From: Adiantum capillus-veneris
Lineage: Eukaryota > Streptophyta > Polypodiopsida > Polypodiales > Pteridaceae
DNA: 64,000 nucleotides
Reading direction: 5' to 3'
Assembly: GCA_014529385.2 (NCBI GenBank)
Contig: CM043971.1
Coordinates: forward strand, 59,326,209 to 59,390,208
The notes under the pieces were generated by a model, which was given only the letters and a program-made list of their open reading frames with translations, ran no database searches and was not told the origin of the DNA. The number at the start of each line of letters is the position of its first letter. The stretch's first letter is position 1. Of the stretch, positions 35,444 to 46,463 are shown in pieces. The position numbers and the translations under genes were made by a program.

Positions 35444-35714
35444 GGTAAATGTTGCACCTGATGTGAAAACTGCCCGAAAAGAGGAGAAACGAAGCGGGAA
35501 CAACACGAAGACTGTAAGGCACCTGTTATGCAAAAAACGACACTGACAAAAATTCTGCACAAAATGACGTACAATACTACCTGTAGTGGAAACGGAGGCC
35601 GAAATGATCCCAAAATTTTTGTCGACCTACGAACGCTCGCCAAAGCTCACAAAAATCAGAGAATGTGAGCAGGCATGTGCTGGAGCTACTGACGACTGAG
35701 CCCGGGAGGACGCA

Positions 35715-35731
35715 ACCTACTTTGATACTAA
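35715..35731 (-). promoter_or_regulatory. Copia primer-binding site (tRNA-iMet-like)
   Basis: Directly inside the 5' LTR the minus strand reads TTAGTATCAAAGTAGG. It resembles the plant Copia PBS TGGTATCAGAGC, complementary to initiator tRNA-Met, with several mismatches. Confidence 0.6.
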
Positions 35732-35732
35732 T

Positions 35733-35958
35733 TGTTGAAATTAAGGTTGCAAGGAAACGCACACAGCGTGGAGAAGATGAAGGAAGCTCAAGGCACACAA
35801 TAGAGAGTGTGTTACTTAGTGTGCAATGGAAAGATAGATAGCCCTAGAGTGATGGGCGTATATATAATGCACGGGGAAAAAACCTCCTAAAGAGGGAAAA
35901 AATGCCCCGACAGTCCTAGTGTGTTCACACACATCACTACCACATGTATATGGTAACA
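35733..35958 (-). repeat. Copia 5' LTR
   Basis: A 226-bp repeat matching 30917-31142 with a handful of substitutions by eye. On the element strand it begins TGTTACCATATAC and ends CAACA. It includes TATATA at about 35870 (ATATATAATGCACG), a candidate TATA box. Confidence 0.9.
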
Positions 35959-35963
35959 TTTAC

Positions 35964-36690
35964 TTTTCTTTTAGAGTTTTCTTGTCTTTACAGTGTCATG
36001 GCACTATACAGGTGGTGAATATATTTTATAAAGCCATTAGGTAGACCTTTTTCATAGGCAAATATAGCCTATGAGACCAAATTAGTAAAAGCAATTCTCT
36101 TAAAGCATTGGCCTATGTTTGCTTTCTATCGCGCTCAAGCAAGGCGCATGGAGTAGTGTGCAAGTGGGGGTGACTCGAGAGGTGGGAGATCAACCCCAAC
36201 CTTTGGAATGTGTGGCCTAGCAGACCTCAACAAGCATGCCAAAACAAGGTTATTTAACCTCACTTTAGCAATGGTGAACTTATATCACATAGGTAGATTT
36301 ATGATGCATATGTTTACTATAAGTGGAGGAGGTCAATCCCATTTCACCTCTAAGCTAGCCCTAACCCAAGCTTCCGAGGGCTGACGACTTCAGTAGCCAT
36401 CGTTGCCGTCAAAGCTCGAAAAAAAACCATTTTCTAGGCCTTGTTTTTAAAGATGAACCAATGAGACGACTAGGATTTATGCTCAAAATTACGGTATTTG
36501 TCAAGATTTATGACTAAAATGCCAAAATTTTGACCTTGAAAATCAAGGTCCAATGAAATTACAATTGGGATTTTTCACTTGCATCAAAGAAATATACACT
36601 AGGGTAAAGGGGCCATTAAAAATCCGGGGTCCTGTGAAGGGACCCACTGGACCCCTCACTTTAACTCATTTTGTGTCCACTCTAAAGACA
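35964..36690. other. Intergenic stretch
   Basis: No gene or TE domain was recognised. Confidence 0.45.
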
Positions 36691-36699
36691 CCAATGGCC

Positions 36700-36945
36700 C
36701 CTTGGTGAGCCGGCTAGCGTAGCTTAGGATGCAATCTCCGATGTCAGATCATGTGTTCAAGCCCTGCTGGTGCGATTGGCCTACATTACTCCCTCATGCA
36801 GCTTGCTATCAGTGCCCGTTTTTGTTACACGCAATTTGATTTCTGCCATCGTGTGGCCTCGTGAGAGCTTCGATCACGCCAAAAAAATTGTGAGAGGTAG
36901 CAACAGATCCGCTCTATCCATTGAGCGCCTTTGCAGCAAAAATGG
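36700..36945. other. Two opposed tRNA-like Pol III promoters, candidate SINE heads
   Basis: Plus strand: A-box-like TAGCTTAGGATGC (about 36717) and B-box-like GTGTTCAAGCCC (about 36750), roughly 35 bp apart. Minus strand: CTCAATGGATAGAGCG (about 36930), close to the D-arm of a tRNA-Arg-type gene, and TGATCGAAGCTC (about 36870) as a possible B box, more widely spaced. Neither closes into a full cloverleaf. SINE or tRNA-derived relics are the most economical reading. Confidence 0.35.
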
Positions 36946-37620
36946 TGCATTGTGTTGCGCACAGTGTGTTGTCCCGCTTAGGTGGCTCTAAGTTGGGGGT
37001 TTTACCCTACAAACCAGGATGTGTGAGCACTGGTTGCCATCCCACTCGAGAAGCACTCATTTCAATGCTATACAACAAAACAGGTTTAGTGTAATCCCAC
37101 TTACAAATGTTTATATTTGGAGGTGAGAAAATCTTCAATTTATAAAGAAATAGAGTGTAAAAACCTTTAAATATGGACAATGTCCATCTAAAATTTTCGA
37201 TGTGTAGGTTTTTCCAAGCTTTTAGAAAAGGGTTAATTTCGAGCATGGCCTCTTGTTGTGAGCACGCTGTTCAATAACATGGCCTATCGTAAGGGAAATG
37301 TGAAGCATGCGCTACCCCCTTGACTTAAATCTGTCTCATGCTACTAATCGATATGCCCCCCAAAGACCGATAATTTAATAAGTAGAATTCCCTTGGTGGC
37401 ACTCTTTGAAGAGCCCCACAAGAAGTCAACCATTTGCTTTGTTGTATTATTGCATTATGCATATCTAAGGACAAGCGCATCCTTTATGGTTGGAGATATG
37501 TAGTCAACACAAATTTTGGCCTCTCTAGGCTCCTATATCTAACAAAAGCTTATTCATAATAAAGATTAAAATCCAGCTTTTAAGAATCAAATTGAGCAAC
37601 TTGTAATTTGCATGCACGCA
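36946..37620. other. Intergenic stretch
   Basis: No supported feature; a (GA)n tract begins at 37626. Confidence 0.4.
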
Positions 37621-37622
37621 CA

Positions 37623-37625
<3 letters not shown>

Positions 37626-37669
<44 letters not shown>
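37626..37669. repeat. (GA)n microsatellite
   Basis: GA repeat with one GAAA interruption, about 70 bp beyond the 3' end of the adjacent LINE fragment. Confidence 0.9.
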
Positions 37670-37724
37670 TGTACCAATGCATTCTAAAGAACTTAGAAAA
37701 AAGATGGAAGGGGAATACCAAATC

Positions 37725-38510
37725 CTCTTTTTTCTTTTTGAACTCACGATTGTGAGTGATTGTGGTAGAATGTCATAGAGAAAATTACAGATCAACCTCA
37801 AGCGCATGTCAAGCCTTAGAGAATACATCAAATTCTAGCTAACAGACTATCATCAAGAGCATTGTTAAGGACTCGTCCGAATGGCATGGGTCGCCTTGAG
37901 CCAGTCATTCGAGTTGTGACTTTTACTTATCACATATATAAGCTCCTCACTTTCTTGTACAATCACTGAGAAGCTAGCCAAAGAAAGGTTGTTATCAAAG
38001 ATGCGGTGGTTTCTGACCTTCCAAATATTATAAAAGAAGCAAAATCTAACAATTTGGGTGCAGACAAGAAGGGCAGGACTTTGAAAATTTTTCCCCCATA
38101 GACACAGATTATTCTTGAAGAAACCTATCTTCCACGTTCTTTGTACCCAGTTGCACAGCTTCCCTACCATTCCTCTAATAGTTGGATAGTCTATGAAAAG
38201 GTGTGCAAGGTCTTCGCTAGCCCCTCGACACCCAGAGCACCTATCAGAACCTATGCCTCGTGCCTGAATCTTGACGAACGTCAACAGGGCCCTCCATAGC
38301 ACCTTCCACAGACACACCTTCATATAGTGGGGCCACTGTGGCCCCCAAATGTTCATCATGACCATAGCCTGGCTTTCGACCATTGTTTTATCCATTGTTT
38401 GTTCAAGGGGGCGAACCAATCATCCTTGTACATGAGCTCTTGATAGATGTTCTTGGTGTGAGGTTTAAACAAAAGGCTACTCTTGGGCCATTTCTAAGCT
38501 TTTCACTCAA
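37725..38510 (-). mobile_element. LINE ORF2 C-terminal fragment with zf-RVT domain
   Basis: The frame 38419-37865 encodes NIWGPQWPHYMKVCLWKVLW, then RALLTFVKIQARGIGSDRCS, GCRGASEDLAHLFIDYP and RGMVGKLCNWVQRTW. This is the zinc-binding zf-RVT domain found C-terminal to reverse transcriptase in plant L1-type LINEs. In another frame just upstream, FKPHTKNIYQELMYKDDW aligns with LKPKTKEVYYTLMGFD of the 30.3-kb copy. The 3' UTR ends at ACTCACAATCGTGAGTTC followed by an A-rich run (about 37725-37745). It is 5'-truncated; no RT core is present. Confidence 0.82.
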
Positions 38511-38540
38511 AACTAGATTCCTGAATCGGCATCGGACCGT

Positions 38541-39475
38541 TGTTAGCATCAAGCTAACTCGGATACCATTTTTTGGAGCTCTCATTATAAAAACACTTAT
38601 TATTTTGATAAATCGAGAATATTGTAACTCCTATTTTTCGGATAAATCTTTGTAATTGATGAGTCGGGGCTACAATTTTTCAGATTGTATCAACCTGTTT
38701 TTACCCATCTTTAGTTAAAGCTCGCAGGTTATTAGTTTTGACGACCAAAAACCTTGGCTAAAGTATAAAAGCCAATTTTTGTAAGTTATTTTTAAGTTTT
38801 GGATAATGAAATACATAGCGTGAGCTAACGGCGCTCACTTCTCTCCTTTTCACTTTTCCTACTCCCTCCACGGTTGTCACATTGCAGTCGTGTTTGTTGC
38901 ATTGCAACCGCAGGTAAGAGCTGTACGCATTGATGTAAGCATTTCACAGTATTTCATAGCTTTTGGCGTTGCTGACCCGCAGCGTAATCTCATTATAAGT
39001 AGGAATATACACTTCAAAATTGAAAACTAAGTATAGGCGGGGTATTGGGGCATCATTGTGAAGCATTTAGATGCATTCTGGGTTGAAAATGACTAGGTCA
39101 AAAATCCACTGCTATTAATAATCGCGATTTTTGCACTTGACCTAAAGTGGGATTTGAGACCATAAGCATGTGTGCTTAGATCTTATAAACTTGTCCTAGA
39201 AGTTTCATTACGTTTGGATGTCATTTGATGCTGTAATGAATGTGATTTGTTTGCTAATGATGGCTTTTGGTGATTTTAGTCACTTCAGTGTAGTTTGAGT
39301 TAGATGCGAGTTGTTTGATGTTTTCTGAGAGATTGACAGCCTCTTGTAGCCTCTATGCACTAGTCGAGTCAGCTTCGTTCCTTGGATTGACAATTTAATT
39401 GTGGTTCTCGCTAAATCTGCAATAAGATAGGAGTGAGGTTAGACACACGTCCCACATTTGGCACCGCTGTCGGGG
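38541..39475 (+). repeat. Probable Gypsy LTR and primer-binding site remnant
   Basis: TGGCACCGCTGTCGGGGA at 39459-39476 is nearly identical to the PBS of the large Gypsy element (TGGCGCCGCTGTCGGGGAA at 51232). It is preceded by CCCACA, a plausible LTR end at 39456. A TATA-like AGTATAAAAGCC lies near 38763. The LTR start is uncertain; TGTTAGCATC at 38541 is one candidate. No partner LTR or gag-pol was found downstream in this window. Confidence 0.5.
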
Positions 39476-39479
39476 ATCG

Positions 39480-39960
39480 AAGAGACCTAAACTAGGGAAA
39501 AATACGAGCGTCTTATGAAGTTATCCTTTAACTTTTTCTAGGATCTCTTAAAGTAAAAAATTTCTTTTTAGAAACCGTATAACTTAAGATTGTCGTCTTT
39601 TGCTGTGTAGAGGTAGCTTGGAAGTAATCGTACTTGTCGAGTGCCTTTAGGATTGTAGGATTGTACAACTAAATTAGGATTTTGAGAATGATTGATAGAC
39701 GAAACAAGTCTTAAGATCAAGGCTCAGAAAACCATAAAAAACAAGAAAACGAATGTTTGTGGACACTTTCCACAACCCCATTGTAGTAGAACCTAGGAGT
39801 AGGGTAAGTAGAATCCGAGGTGGATTTCAAAACATTACTCTCGTTGAAGGAATCATCGTGAGTTGTTATTTGAAGTTGAAGAATTTGAGGTCTACGGCTA
39901 TAAATAGCACAAAAAGACTACCAATCACTCAATCCGCTGGAGAGTATGCCTAAAAGTTGT
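39480..39960 (+). other. Possible retroelement leader, no recognised protein
   Basis: It follows the PBS-like site. A 66-residue open frame (39753-39953) has no recognisable gag feature. This may be the leader of the damaged Gypsy element. Confidence 0.3.
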
Positions 39961-41100
39961 ATGAACCAGTGGATAAGCTCAAGGACACATTGAGGTAAAA
40001 ATTTCAAGAGTTTGTAAAAACTCAGATTATTTACTTTTTCTTGACATTTTTGGATAAATTAAGTTTTGACTTAATTCATAGTCTTAAAATAGCTCATGAA
40101 AAGACTGTCCATTGAAAAAGTGCAAAAAATTATTCATTTTGGGCCTAAAGTAAATAATTACGATTATTTACTTTCAGCTCAAAACTGACCAATGTTGATA
40201 CCAGTGATTCATTACATGTGTACATACAAATTTTGTAAAGGGCCATAGGATTTGGATCGCCACACTGGCAAAAAATTGGGAAAAAACTAAAGTTTGTACC
40301 GACTTTCGAGAACTTGAGTGTAAATTGAGAAAAAAATTGTCCAAACTCAATGAAATTTGATTCATAGGCTTATATTGATGTGATAGACATGTGTACATGC
40401 TCACTTGACCAAAAAGATGCAAAAATTTATCAAAAGTAAATAATTACGATTATTTACATCCGTCCCATTTTTCAACTTTTTTGACCAAGTTAGCATACCA
40501 CTAGTTTTACAATGTTGTAATAAGCCCACAAACCAAATTTGGTAAGATTTGGATCTTTGGATTGAAAATTATGACCAAATTTGCAAAGTTAGCCTGTGGA
40601 CAGAAAGCTGATGACCAATTCACCAAAAATTATCCAAACTTGATGAAACTTGGCTAGAGACCTTAAGTTGAAGTGCTTAACAGATCTGTGTCAAGGTTGG
40701 AACAAAAACTTGCAAAAAATTAGCTGGAGTAAATAATCACGATTATTTATATCTGCTTCAAATTGACAATCTTGCACATTTGAGTATACCACAAGGTCAA
40801 GCATATCAAGTAGATCACACAAATCAATTTTGGTGAAAGTTGGATCACAAAAGTGAGACTTAAGCCAGATTCTTGAAATTAGACTCTACGGAAACGAAAC
40901 AGTTGCTGAACTTGAACAAATTTTGTCGAAACTTAGTGAAACTTGTCCAAGGACCTCAACAGGTTGTATACTTGGCAAACCAAGCCAAAAAGTACAAAAA
41001 ATTGATAGAAGTAAATAATCGTGATTATTTACTACTGCTACACAGAGACACCAATCTTGACTTTTAAACTTGTAAAGTGGTAAACCAACATAATACAAAG
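39960..41100. repeat. ~285-bp degenerate tandem array with a conserved palindrome
   Basis: Units of about 285 bp share phrases such as GCAAAAAATT, TGATGAAACTTG, TTTGGATC and GAAAGTTGGATC but are diverged. Each carries GTAAATAAT-NNNN-ATTATTTAC at 40150-40171, 40436-40457, 40729-40750 (last base changed) and 41011-41032, spaced 286, 293 and 282 bp. A half motif (GATTATTTAC) lies at 40025. The 9-bp arms are perfect in three of the four copies, while the surrounding sequence varies. Confidence 0.75.
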
Positions 41101-41190
41101 CCACCTGGAACTTTTGGGGTCAATCATAATTTTTTGGCATTTCTAATATAATTTCACTCACATATGTGTGTTTTGCAAAAAAAAAAAACA
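41100..41190 (+). mobile_element. LINE 3' tail relic
   Basis: TTCTAATATAATTTCACTCA, then CATATGTGTGTTTTGC and a 12-A run, match the 3' end (hairpin plus TTTTGC plus A-rich tail) of the zf-RVT LINE fragments at 28.3 and 30.8 kb. Confidence 0.5.
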
Positions 41191-41860
41191 TTATCCAAAT
41201 TTTTGGGGGAAGTTGATCACTTTTGAAAATAAATATTGACCCATATAGATATCAATAGATTAGTTCATTATCTCATTTTGTCTTGCCCACTCAGTTATCT
41301 AATAATCTCTCTCTCGTATTGGCCTAATTTTTCTCTCACTCCGAAACTCTCTTTGTCTCTCCAACACCTTCTTCGGTTCGCTTGCTCTCACTTCATTTTG
41401 CTATCCACAAGTACTTTGCACAAAAGAATTCCATATTTTATATACTTGATCATTGTCTCAAGACCCATACAATCCTTAAACCTAATCGTATAACCAACCT
41501 CTTCACCAATCCTGCAACCAAAGTCTTCACCACCCTCTTGGGTACAAACATTGCAGCCACTATTGTAAAATCTAAAATCTAACCAATCTAAATGATTTTC
41601 TCATATTAAACTCATCATTTAATGTGGGAGAATAAACGGGAACAAGGGTTAAGATATAGACATGTGCTTATAGATCTATCTCAACACAGGGCCAATGGTA
41701 AAGGGGCCCAAATGAGAGATGGTTTGTCAAAGAGCAAGGCTAACCAATGGAGCATAAAGACCTTAGGGTTAGCTTCATTGAAGACCTCCAATAGTTAGTG
41801 TAAAAGTCCTTTGACCTTAGATAAGCTAGGGCTATGGGAACCCAGCCCAAGCTCCGGGTC
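41191..41860. other. Intergenic stretch
   Basis: No supported gene. Small plus-strand frames at 41236-41582 lack recognisable domains. Confidence 0.4.
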
Positions 41861-42930
41861 ATCAAGTGGTGAGATACCACTTTCAAGTGGTAGCTAAAAC
41901 CTTGTCACTGCAATCAAGCGGCAAGCTCCCGCTTTCAAGTGGCCGGACACCGCATTCAAGTGACTAGAATCAGCGTTCAAGTGGTGATTGCCCACTTTGA
42001 AGTAGTTGCTCACTAATTTCAAGTGGTCGTCAAGTGGTGAGACACCACTTTCATGTGCTAAGTCACTACGTCAGTCATCACTCCATGCAAGCGATGAGGC
42101 ACCACTCCCAAGTGGCGAGACACCACTTTCAAGTGGTAGCTAAAACCTTGTCACTGCAATCAAGCAGCAAGTTCCCGCTTTCAAGTGGCCAGAAACCGCA
42201 TTCAAGTGACCAAAATCCGCGTTCAAGTGGTGACTGCCCACTTTGAGCTAGTTGCTCACCACTCTCAAGTGGTCATCAAGCACTTTTCACAAGAGCTCCT
42301 CCACTTCCAAGTTGTGTTGGACCACTATCTAGTTTTGATGCTGGTCTGTCGCCTAGTATTTTGTCCCTCCCAGCTACTTTTTAAGTGCTAGATTTTAATT
42401 GGTGACTGGCCACTTTGAACTAGTCGCTCACCACTCTAAAGTGGTCATCAAACACTTGTCACAAGAGCTCCTCCACTTTCAAGTTGTGTTGGACTACTAT
42501 CTAGTGCTCATGTTGGTCTGTCGCCTAGTATTCTGTCCCTCCCAGCTACTTTTTAAGTGCTAGTTCTGAACTTCCCCAACACTTTCATGTCCTTACTCAC
42601 CACTTTTTAATCGTTGCCCACCATATTCAAGCAGTGCACACCATTTTTTATTGGCGGTTCATCATCGTCAAGTGGTTTGAATTCACTTTTAAATCGTGCC
42701 AAACCACTTTTTAGTTACGCTGAATGCGGTTTCTCACCACTATTAAGTTGTCCTCACACAACCTCTTAATATTCTACCTTTTTGTATGGTTACTAGTTTC
42801 TACACTAATTTGTATTTGTGGTGTATTATTTTCACAGGTAAAACAATACTACTAAATGTATCATTACTAGTTTTTAGTGGTGCACACCAGTTTTTAGTGA
42901 TATAGAATCACTTTTTAAATTTTTGAAACA
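41860..42930. repeat. AGTGGT/ACCACT-rich minisatellite region (left of transposase)
   Basis: Dense repetition of CAAGTGGT, ACCACTTTCAAGTGG and TTTTTAGTGGT motifs in both orientations. Longer direct copies also occur: GGTAGCTAAAACCTTGTCAC recurs at about 41892 and 42137, and AGAGCTCCTCCACTT recurs at about 42292 and 42466. The motif also occurs on the far side of the transposase gene, so this may be the subterminal repeat zone of that element. Confidence 0.7.
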
Positions 42931-42989
42931 ATTTAACCAGTTTTGAATGCTAAGTTTATTTTTAACATTTGTATACATGTATATTGCAG

Positions 42990-44872
42990 GTGGAGCTTTA
43001 TTTAAGATTCAAGACAAAGTATGCAGATATTCAGATTTCGCAACGTTGCTTCGAGTCTATGAAACCGTTCTTTGTCCAAAAATTGAGGGATCGCTACACC
43101 TGCTATTGTATTGTGCATGTACAAATGATTTTCCTTAAAGAGGCAGTAAATCACATGCGGACTCGAAGTTTTGATCTTCATGGTTCTTGCTGCATGTGCA
43201 ACTGCCCTATATGCCTTCATCATGATGAAGTTGTCAACCATGGATGTCTTGCATACAAAAATGCAAGTATGAGTACCACTTCACTGTTGGAGTCTATACT
43301 CTGCCCTATACTTGCAGAACATAGTTTCCATAGCTACCAATGCTTAATGGAAACATGCAATGCATGCGGTGTACGTAATATTCAGATCTGTCCAAGAGAA
43401 GAAGTTGAGCAGAGTAAGCAAGTATCTGTGAAGTTTTTTGAAAATATAGTGGGTGCTATTGGATTAAACAATGAAGCTAGAAAGAGCACCGTGAAAGACA
43501 TTGTCCACAAGAAAATGCTACCTAGAGAACTTTTGTGAGTGTACCAAGACCACTTGAAGAAGTATGTCACTCACAATTTTATATTTAGATGGCAAGCACA
43601 ACAGTTCAAGGACTGCATTTCTTTGTTTCCAGATGATGTGGTTGTCTCCGTCATTGACTTTGCAGAGAACTACTCCTTCAAGGAGAAAAATGAGATCCAG
43701 TCAATGCATTGGTACACTAAGCAGGTCACTATCTTTGTCCTGATTACTTATTTCAGCATCGCATCAGGTGCAATAAAGAAGACCATGCACTTTTTTGTCT
43801 CAGATGATAAACAACATGACACCTTATTTGTGCAGAATGCTTTTCTCTTACATGCTCAATGGTTGAGAGATCAAGGGCTAAGCTTTAAAAAACATTGGGT
43901 TTGGTCAGATGGCGCAGCTTCACAATTTAAAGCAAAGCGACCGTTTTACTTTGTTGCTAGATATTGAAGCCTTACTAGCATGGAAATGAATTGGAATTTT
44001 TTTTGCTCACGACATGGAAAGGGGGAACATGATGGGGCTGGGGCTGTCATTAAAAGGGCTCTAACTCATGAGCAATTGAAGCAAAATAGCGTGCGGTTGA
44101 CTTGTGCAGTTGAAGTTGTCTCTTTTTGAGAATGCATCTCAATACTGGAGCAACTACTATGTATGACAAAAAAAAGATGCAGGTCAGTAGGGTGTTCTGG
44201 GAGGTCAAGCTAGGTGATGTTCAGCGATCCCATCAATGGAATTGCAAACCATTGAAGGGCTCAAGAGCAATGCACTGTGTGAATGGGTATTCTGAGAAAA
44301 ACACTTGTGCATTGCGATCAAAATGGTTGTCATGCTTTTGTTTTCCTTGCAGGCTTGGCCATTGGAGAATGTGTATGAATAGATCACATGTGGAGACGTG
44401 GAAATATCACACTTTGGAGCCACTTGCTAATGATTCCCAGTCATACGTAGACTCAGACGATGAGGAGTTCCATGGTGCCACTTATGCAGGTCATTATGAC
44501 TCCTTAAGCGATGCTCTCACACCTGGAGACAATTTTGATGTCACTTATGAAGAGAATAATGAGGAGGTTGTTGACTTCTACATTTTGAAGTGTGTAGTAG
44601 CTAAGGGCCTAACAACTAACGAGCAAATTGATGCATGGGGCAACAAGATAGAGAAGCATACTTATATGGTCACGGGCCATTGGTATAAAGCCCTACAAGA
44701 AAACGTGTATGAGCTATGGGATAACAAGCCAGTAGTTTTCATATATTCCCACTTGATAAGGGCAATAAAGTTCCCTATCGAGCCTGTAGTGCTTGATGGC
44801 ATAGGAGAAGTGTTCGAACTTTCCAATGAAAACCATGAGGCAATATACAATAGCATGCCCTTTGAATTGTAA
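42990..44872 (+). pseudogene. DDE-type DNA transposase, decayed
   Basis: An exon begins after a 3' splice site (TATATTGCAG at 42980-42989) and reads VELYLRFKTKYADIQISQR. In-frame TGA codons occur at 43536, 43965 and 44128, and a frameshift lies near 44120, after which the frame is open to TAA 44872 (about 248 residues). Candidate catalytic triad: Asp in VIDFAENYS (about 43655), Asp in VWSDGAASQFK (about 43905), Glu in HGKGEHDGAGAVIKRAL (about 44025). A Cys/His-rich N-terminal part (CMCNCPICLHH, ETCNACG) suggests zinc binding. The tail is acidic after a Cys-rich CALRSKW-CFCFPC segment. The SDGAASQFK...HGKGE..GAG..K pattern is one I associate with a widespread but poorly named transposase group; I do not assign a superfamily. 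Confidence 0.6.
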
Positions 44873-44984
44873 ATCAAATCTGATTTTATATCATCTAGTG
44901 AAAGATTGAACAAGATGGAATTGGTGTAAACGTACGATGGAATTGACATGTTGGTTTTTGAGAATGCTTCACCACTCCCCCCTC

Positions 44985-45225
44985 CCCCCCCAAACATCAC
45001 CACTAAAAAGTGTTGCAGTTCCAGAAAAACTCAATAAAAATTTACCACTTTTTAGTGGTGCTAAAGTGGTTTAGCACCACTAAAAAGTGGTTAAGAATGC
45101 TTCACCACTCCCCCCAAACATCACCATTAAATGGTGTTGCAGTTCCAGAAAAAATGTTGCAATAACACAATAAAAATTTAACCACGTTTTAGGGGTTTAG
45201 CACCACTAAAAAGTGGTTCTGAGAC
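44985..45225. repeat. AGTGGT/ACCACT minisatellite (right of transposase)
   Basis: Includes TTACCACTTTTTAGTGGTGC, AAAGTGGTTTAGCACCACTA and a second similar block ending AGCACCACTAAAAAGTGGTT, with GTTGCAGTTCCAGAAAAA duplicated at about 45012 and 45137. Many segments are inverted repeats. It mirrors the motif content left of the transposase gene. Confidence 0.7.
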
Positions 45226-45382
45226 ATTCAGAAGTGTAGAGACATGTATAGTGCAAAGACATGTAAAGTGCCATAACTTCTGTATATTACAAAAAGTATA
45301 TTACAACAATTATCCAGAAACGTCTACATATCCACCAAGAATGTACAATATATAACATTTCTTAAATTACAGATGTACAATC

Positions 45383-46258
45383 TTATTCATCTTCATTTAT
45401 AACAAAGTGCTCAAAGACTAGACTCGAAAGTTGATCTTTGGGATTGCTGATGGGGTTTGCGTTTGTATACTCGAAGGAATTGGGGGTTAGTGCCCATCTG
45501 CACAGCCATGGCAACAGTGTGCGCGTGAGGTAATCAGGGTCTTGGTTTTCATCAAGAGGATTAAAGGTGGGTGGACATATAGAGTTGTCCCAAACATTGT
45601 GCATATTTTTATATCTGGAGTCATCTACCAGCAATGTCGGAGAGGAGTCATATTATGGAAACTTGTTCCAGACATGGTAAAGGGGCTTGAAAGACACAGG
45701 TTCACCTGCAAGGTCTCTTGGAGCTCCAGCAATCTCTTCAAAATACGACCACTTCTCACATTGCCAGTTTGAGAAGAGATACCTAAAGTAATAAGTCCTA
45801 TATTCCCATATGTCTGGCCAACATGTACTGAGGATTAGCTCAATGTTAGCAGCAGTACAAGTGCTCCAAATCATTGCATCTGCTACTTGCCTTAAATCCC
45901 AAACAAATTGCTCAACATCTCTACGGTAGTAGATCCACAACTTCTCGTCCACTCTTTTTAGTTTAACTCTGTTGGAAGCTGGAAGTGGAGGGTGTTTAAG
46001 TTTTCCAGTCTTTGGATCACGTTTTCTTACATCTCGTTTCACGAATACTCCATCGAGATCAAGGATGATCAGCTTTTTGATCTTGCAGAAATTCGAAACA
46101 AGATATCCCCATCCGGGGCAGTTTGGTGAAATCTCCTCAATTTCGAGGCAAACTACTGGTTCCTGGTCTTCCTCTACTTTATCTGGTGTTACATCTGCAT
46201 CCTGCTCTGCATCCTGCTTAGCTGCTATGTCTTCAACCTTCTCATCTGGTTCTTGAAC
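45383..46258 (-). pseudogene. FCP1/NIF-like HAD phosphatase gene with a single in-frame stop
   Basis: One minus-strand frame runs from about 46258 to TAA 45383, about 290 codons, with a single internal TAA after VWNKFP at 45653-45655. All four HAD motifs are readable: motif I IILDLDGVF (about 46055), motif II MIWSTCTAAN, motif III Lys in EPVSFKPLYHVW, and motif IV TLLVDDSRYKNM (about 45605). An acidic N-terminal stretch (EDIAAKQDAEQDADV) precedes it; the start codon is not certain. Family members are Mg-dependent protein phosphatases acting on phospho-Ser, for example on RNA polymerase II tail or SCP targets; the substrate here is unknown. It converges on the transposase gene at 43-44.9 kb across the AGTGGT repeats. 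Confidence 0.7.
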
Positions 46259-46463
46259 ATCTCCAATCTAGCTAAGTTCTGTCATAGACAAGTACCATGC
46301 CTTAAAAACCTGACATATTAACCTTTTCAAAATACACTTGAAAATTATACCTTCCAGGCTATTGATTTCCATTTCATTATTTCCTGAACTTCTATGGCAA
46401 CAACAGTCCACTTGGCAGTAGATATTGGAGAAAAAAAAAGCTCTACTTGAAGATGCTTATGAT

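Larger units (their letters stand above)
30917..35958 (-). mobile_element. Ty1/Copia LTR retrotransposon, structurally complete, coding-decayed
   Basis: Two direct 226-bp repeats, both TG...CA-type ends (TGTTG...TAACA on the plus strand), bracket a minus-strand gag-pol with order protease, integrase, reverse transcriptase, RNase H, which defines Copia. Flanks TTTAT (30912-30916) and TTTAC (35959-35963) look like a 5-bp target duplication with one change. A tRNA-iMet-like primer-binding site and a G-rich polypurine tract sit at the expected LTR edges. Several frameshifts and stops in gag and pol make it non-autonomous. Confidence 0.93.
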
